This document shows positions 60,524 through 64,000 of a stretch of 64,000 bases of DNA, one piece after another; the stretch's first letter is position 1, and every line of letters starts with the position of its first letter. The position numbers and the translations under genes were made by a program. The DNA lies in NCBI GenBank assembly GCA_041690255.1, contig JAWLHU010000022.1, positions 1 to 64,000 on the forward strand. The letters run 5' to 3'. The notes beneath the pieces are model-generated. The model had not been told where the DNA came from. It worked only from the letters and a program-made list of their open reading frames with translations, and ran no database searches. This DNA comes from JAWLHU01 sp041690255 (GTDB lineage: Bacteria; Bacillota; Sulfobacillia; Symbiobacteriales; Symbiobacteriaceae).

Positions 60524-60856
60524 TTGTTCTTCGGTGGCTTCCCGATCCCCGGCCTGACCTGCCCGGCACCGATCATCCCGGCCGTAACGCCCTCGCCGTG
60601 TGCAGGCGCTATTCCGCTTCCGTCACCCGGGGCGTATCCTGCCGGACTGCCGGCTCCTGTTACCTATCCGTGGACGGTGCCGGTCGGCGTACCGCTGCCA
60701 GTGCCGACCGCTCCGACCGTGGGGCCTGGGGTCTTCCCCTTCGCAGTGCCTGGTGCTGGAGTCCCATTCGGTGTACCCGTTGCGCCCGCGGGCTTCCCCT
60801 TCCCGATTCCGTTTGCCCCCGGGGTGCCGACGGTTGGTGGGATTCCGTTCTGTTAG
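60524..60856 (+). CDS. Small Pro/Val/Gly-rich protein with TTG start
   Basis: A 110-aa protein with a perfect Shine-Dalgarno AAGGAGGT (60510-60517) six bases before TTG 60524 and a terminator directly after. The whole chain is made of P-V-P-G-A-F strings such as FPFAVPGAGVPFGVPVAPA, with three Cys (positions 13, 26 and the last residue). No charged residues to speak of, no signal peptide. Composition and size are like spore coat or exosporium proteins; similar in kind but not in sequence to the 18610-19068 product. Function unknown. Confidence 0.7.
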   Translation: MFFGGFPIPGLTCPAPIIPAVTPSPCAGAIPLPSPGAYPAGLPAPVTYPWTVPVGVPLPVPTAPTVGPGVFPFAVPGAGVPFGVPVAPAGFPFPIPFAPGVPTVGGIPFC

Positions 60857-60870
60857 TTGCTCCGCAACAG

Positions 60871-60904
60871 GGGGCAAGGCCCGTCTTGTAGGCCTTGCCC
60901 CTTC
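60871..60904. terminator. Bidirectional terminator
   Basis: GGGGCAAGGCC / GGCCTTGCCCC (60871-60881, 60891-60901), between the Pro-rich gene and the convergent SLH gene. Confidence 0.85.
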
Positions 60905-60928
60905 GTGCGTCCCGGAAGCAGAAAGGAC

Positions 60929-63900
60929 TCATATCTGCCCGAGGCGTTGGAGTAGGCGGTACAAGACCATTGCGGCTTCTGCACGGGTAGCGTGCGCCGT
61001 GGGGGCGTACTCCTGGGCGGATCGACCAGTAAGAAGCCTCAGGCGGACCGCCGCAGCCACCTGGCCCCTCGCCCAAGCGCCGATCTGCTCACGGTCCGTG
61101 TAGGCCGACAGGGTCGCCACCGCTTCCCCATCAAGGGCCGTGACCAGTTCGCCCTTGAGGCCCATCGCCCGAATAGTCATGACGGCCATCTCCTGGCGGG
61201 TGATCAGGTCGGTGGGCCGGAAGAGTTGGTTCTCTCCCGTGATCAGCCCAGCCGTGGCAGCCTGTTCAACAGCGCTGTAGAACCAGTCGCTCGGCTTGAC
61301 ATCGCCGAAGGTGGGACTGGCAGGGCTTGCAGCGGGAAGTTCGAGCGCCCGAGCCAGTAAGGCGGCGAACTCGGCACGGGTGATCTGTCCCCCTGGTGCA
61401 AAGCTCTCCTCCGTCACGCCCTTCACAATGTCACGGGCGGCAAGCGCCTGAATCACATCGTGTGCCCAGTGGCTGGCGGGTACGTCGCGAAATTCACGGC
61501 TGTAGGCGAAAACGGTGAACTCACTGAAGTGGTCCAGTTCCACCTCCAGCACATGGTTCACCCGATCAACCCTGCCACCGATACGATCCCACTCTCCTGT
61601 ATCCGGGTTGTACCAATAGACCGCGACGCTGTCAGGATCCCACTCCGGATCGAAGGGCACGGTGAGCGTCCAGGTTCCGGTTAACTGGGCAATGGAGGTC
61701 GGGTTGCCCGACTCATCCATCGATGTGACGGCGACTTGAACGACCGGGCCGGCACTGTGCAGGCCCTTAGCCGGCGGCGGCGCCAGCTCGGGGAGTTCGT
61801 CGGCCACCTGACTGGGTGCCAGCACGGAGACCTCCACGGTGAGCGTCCCGTCTCCGGCTGCCCGCTTCAGCGTCTGGGCGCCTATCTGCAGGTTGATGCC
61901 GCCAGCCAGAATGGAAAGGCCGTTCCCATTCTCGGCCATCGCCTCCAGCAGATCGGGTGGGACGAGCACGGTGCCCTGGCTCTCCTTCAGGCCCAGAGCA
62001 ATGACCTCGCCAGGTGCGGTCTGCTCGACCTGCTCCGGTGTGACAGGAGTGGTGCCTGGCGGTAAGGGAGGAGGCGGGGGATCGACCACGGGCGGTGGAT
62101 CGACTACTGGCGGCTCCGGTGCCGGCGCCGGGTCCACTACTGGCGGAGGAGGCGGATCGACCACGGGCGGAGGAGGCGGAGGAGGCGGAGGAGGCGGAGG
62201 AGGAGGCGATGCCCTGCTGATCGTGACAGTGTACGTGGTGCTCTGATCCGGTGCGAGGCTGGCGACGACCGTCACCGTGTTGGAGCCGTAGGCCAGGTTG
62301 ACCGTCTGACTTGTACTCGGGGTCCCGTTAATGGCGACCGCAACCCAATGACTGCCGGGTGTCGCCGTGACGTCAACCGATGAGACGCCCGAACTGACGC
62401 TCACGCTGTAGGCCGTGACCGCAGGATCAAAGGTCAGGCTGCCCGCGGAGAGGGAGAGGCCGGACAGCACGGCCACGGGCTCTGGCTCGACCGTCAGGGT
62501 CTCTGTCAACTCCCGGCCTGCGGCATCGGTGGCGATGACACTGAGGACCGAGCCCCCGGGCTGGGCGGCGATCACAACGGCAAAGCTACCGTCCGTATCG
62601 GCAGTGACAGAGCCCAGTGTGGTTGCGCCGGAGATCACAGTCACGGTGGCCCCGGGCTTGGTCAGGCCGGTCACTTCGGTCATGGCGGCGTGAATCGGGT
62701 CAAGGAAAAGGGTCAGCGCCTCGGTATCGATGGCGAAGGTCAGTGTGGTCGAATCGCTCTCGTTTCCGGCCAGGTCCGTGGCGCTCAGGTTGAGCGTGTG
62801 ATCCCCCTGTGCCAGATCTGCCAGCGCAAATGCCGCTGCCCCATCGCCTGCGGCTCGCAGAGAGCCGACCGGCTCCCCATCGATCTGAATGGAAACGAGG
62901 GCGAAGGGCTCTGCGGTCAACGCCAGGCTGAGGCTGGGATCGGGCCACACGTCACCATCGGACAGATTTGTGGCCAGTGGGGCGGCCGGCGGTGTCGAAT
63001 CGGCGACCAGGTCGAGGGCGGCCTGCGGGAGGGCGTAGGCATCGATCCACGCTCCGCCATGGAAGTAGGTAACCGCGCTGGTGGGAGCACCAGGCAGGGT
63101 GATCACCCCGGTCTGGGCCGCGTGGCCGGCGGCGTACAAGGCCACCTCGTACTCCCCCGTGGTCGTTGCGGGGAGCAGCACAGCGTACCGTCCGGCACCG
63201 GCGGCGAAGCCGATGGACTCCAGTGTACCGGCGATCGCATCCCCATCGGCCGTATTGAACAGGGTGAGGCTCAGCTCGGCAGGGCTGAGGAGGCTGCTGT
63301 CGTAGGTAGCATCGCCATAGAGGAGGATGAACTCCAAGGAAGCGGATGCTTCCTGCCAGATCGCCATGGTGGTCATGCCCTCGGCTACGACCAGCAGGTT
63401 CTCCCCGCTGTTCCGAACCATGATCAGGCCGGCGGCTTCATTCGATGCAGCGGCGAAGCCGAAGCTACCGGTAAAGATGCCGGTATCGGGGCCGCTCTCC
63501 TCTGCCACGATGGCGATTCCGAAGGGGTCCGAATCGGAGGCAACCAGGACAGAGGCCTGCTGAACCGTGCCGGGGTCGGTGTTGAGCGGAGGGTACTCCA
63601 GCACAAACCTCGCCTTGCGCTGCACAAAGCTCGGGTCGCTGTCCCACGAGACATCCTGCGCACCGATTCCGGTGTAGCTGTCCGCATCCAGTGAAAGGTT
63701 GTAGCCGATCGGGAGGACACCCGTATCCAGGATGATGGGGTCCGTGGTGGTAGCGACGGCGAACCCGTAGAGGCCCGGCGTAGCGGGATTGGTTACCCCC
63801 GCGGCGGCGTCGACGATGACCAGGACCTCGGTATTCGGCTCAATGTTCATGGGCACCGGGATCTCCAGGTCCCCACCATTCGGAGCGAGACTCTCGCCGG

Positions 63901-64000
63901 CGGGTCCCACCGCTGTCCCATTGACGGTGATCAGGTGGGCGGGAATGGAGGCCGGGAGGGCTACATCGGGCGGAAAGTGGAGCAGAATGGTGTCCGTGCT
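60929..64000 (-). CDS. SLH-domain surface protein (partial, 5' end outside window)
   Basis: At least 1023 aa; the frame is open through position 64000 and a GTG at 63910 is internal, since upstream sequence (HFPPDVALPASIPAHLITVNG) is coherent. Contents from N to C: beta-rich repeats and Ig-like modules (DLAGNESDSTTLTFAIDT, GATVTVISGATTLGSVTADTDGSF), a cadherin-like beta-sandwich ending in TYTVTISRA, a polyproline linker with PPVVDP repeats (about 62050-62210), a ZU5-like segment and three SLH domains at the C-terminus (FRDVPASHWAHDVI, FGDVKPSDWFYSAV, YTDREQIGAWARGQV). SLH domains bind pyruvylated cell-wall polymer, so this is an S-layer or S-layer-associated protein. Confidence 0.9.
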   Translation of the reverse strand, partial: STDTILLHFPPDVALPASIPAHLITVNGTAVGPAGESLAPNGGDLEIPVPMNIEPNTEVLVIVDAAAGVTNPATPGLYGFAVATTTDPIILDTGVLPIGYNLSLDADSYTGIGAQDVSWDSDPSFVQRKARFVLEYPPLNTDPGTVQQASVLVASDSDPFGIAIVAEESGPDTGIFTGSFGFAAASNEAAGLIMVRNSGENLLVVAEGMTTMAIWQEASASLEFILLYGDATYDSSLLSPAELSLTLFNTADGDAIAGTLESIGFAAGAGRYAVLLPATTTGEYEVALYAAGHAAQTGVITLPGAPTSAVTYFHGGAWIDAYALPQAALDLVADSTPPAAPLATNLSDGDVWPDPSLSLALTAEPFALVSIQIDGEPVGSLRAAGDGAAAFALADLAQGDHTLNLSATDLAGNESDSTTLTFAIDTEALTLFLDPIHAAMTEVTGLTKPGATVTVISGATTLGSVTADTDGSFAVVIAAQPGGSVLSVIATDAAGRELTETLTVEPEPVAVLSGLSLSAGSLTFDPAVTAYSVSVSSGVSSVDVTATPGSHWVAVAINGTPSTSQTVNLAYGSNTVTVVASLAPDQSTTYTVTISRASPPPPPPPPPPPPPPVVDPPPPPVVDPAPAPEPPVVDPPPVVDPPPPPLPPGTTPVTPEQVEQTAPGEVIALGLKESQGTVLVPPDLLEAMAENGNGLSILAGGINLQIGAQTLKRAAGDGTLTVEVSVLAPSQVADELPELAPPPAKGLHSAGPVVQVAVTSMDESGNPTSIAQLTGTWTLTVPFDPEWDPDSVAVYWYNPDTGEWDRIGGRVDRVNHVLEVELDHFSEFTVFAYSREFRDVPASHWAHDVIQALAARDIVKGVTEESFAPGGQITRAEFAALLARALELPAASPASPTFGDVKPSDWFYSAVEQAATAGLITGENQLFRPTDLITRQEMAVMTIRAMGLKGELVTALDGEAVATLSAYTDREQIGAWARGQVAAAVRLRLLTGRSAQEYAPTAHATRAEAAMVLYRLLQRLGQI

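Overview
The window is GC-rich bacterial chromosome that looks like a high-GC, spore-forming member of the Bacillota (Clostridia-like; a Symbiobacterium-type organism would fit, but the species cannot be named from this sequence). The reasons are a spo0A master sporulation regulator with three 0A boxes in front of it, a CotF-like spore-coat pair, a PyrR-type attenuator before a uracil permease, the hemE-hemH-hemY order of Gram-positive bacteria, pyruvate:ferredoxin oxidoreductase next to a dihydroorotate-dehydrogenase-like gene, DegV, SLH-domain surface protein, and strong Shine-Dalgarno sites.

Layout. 1-260: end of an rRNA operon, with a 5S gene interrupted by a 62-nt perfect hairpin. 0.28-9.9 kb: spo0A, uraA, a histidine phosphatase fused to an acetyltransferase-like domain, a GH1 glycosidase, a lipoprotein, a polyferredoxin, an ABC exporter whose permease is frameshifted, and a GNAT protein. 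9.96-13.6 kb: cysteine synthase divergent from a sulfonate/nitrate-type ABC importer, both with good sigma-A promoters and a shared motif. 13.7-20.2 kb: asnB, a pepF remnant plus intact pepF, a P-loop/Asp23 fusion, a Pro/Gly-rich protein and coat-like proteins. 20.3-24.7 kb: a zinc-ribbon membrane protein, a SIR2-macrodomain fusion followed directly by a K+ channel with two RCK modules, and a ten-copy 21/22-bp repeat array. 24.8-33.3 kb: two tandem paralogous lipoproteins, an SDR, hemEHY and a PAP2 protein. 33.4-44.8 kb: a broken kinase, a large hybrid sensor kinase that lacks the phosphoacceptor histidine, DHOD-like protein with NifJ, DegV and gamma-glutamyltransferase.

44.95-54.45 kb is the most unusual region. 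Two operons converge: a 745-aa protein with a faint FtsZ/tubulin-like N-terminus plus RidA on the plus strand, and on the minus strand three overlapping genes coding for a nitrilase-fold protein with an intact Glu-Lys-Cys triad, a 1238-aa SMC/Rad50-like ATPase with a zinc hook and a novel N-terminal domain, and a membrane-anchored helical-repeat protein. The ATPase-plus-hydrolase architecture resembles Lamassu/ABC-type conflict systems and is the best candidate for an undescribed system. The SIR2-macro/K+ channel pair is the second candidate.

54.6-64 kb: PadR with a HAAS-type membrane protein, GNAT, a WYL regulator, an MFS transporter, a PD-(D/E)XK protein, a secreted TDPGT-repeat protein under a cyclic-di-GMP-I riboswitch, a small Pro-rich protein with a TTG start, and a large SLH surface protein that runs off the right edge. 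No tRNA, CRISPR array, insertion sequence with a transposase, or replication origin was recognised.
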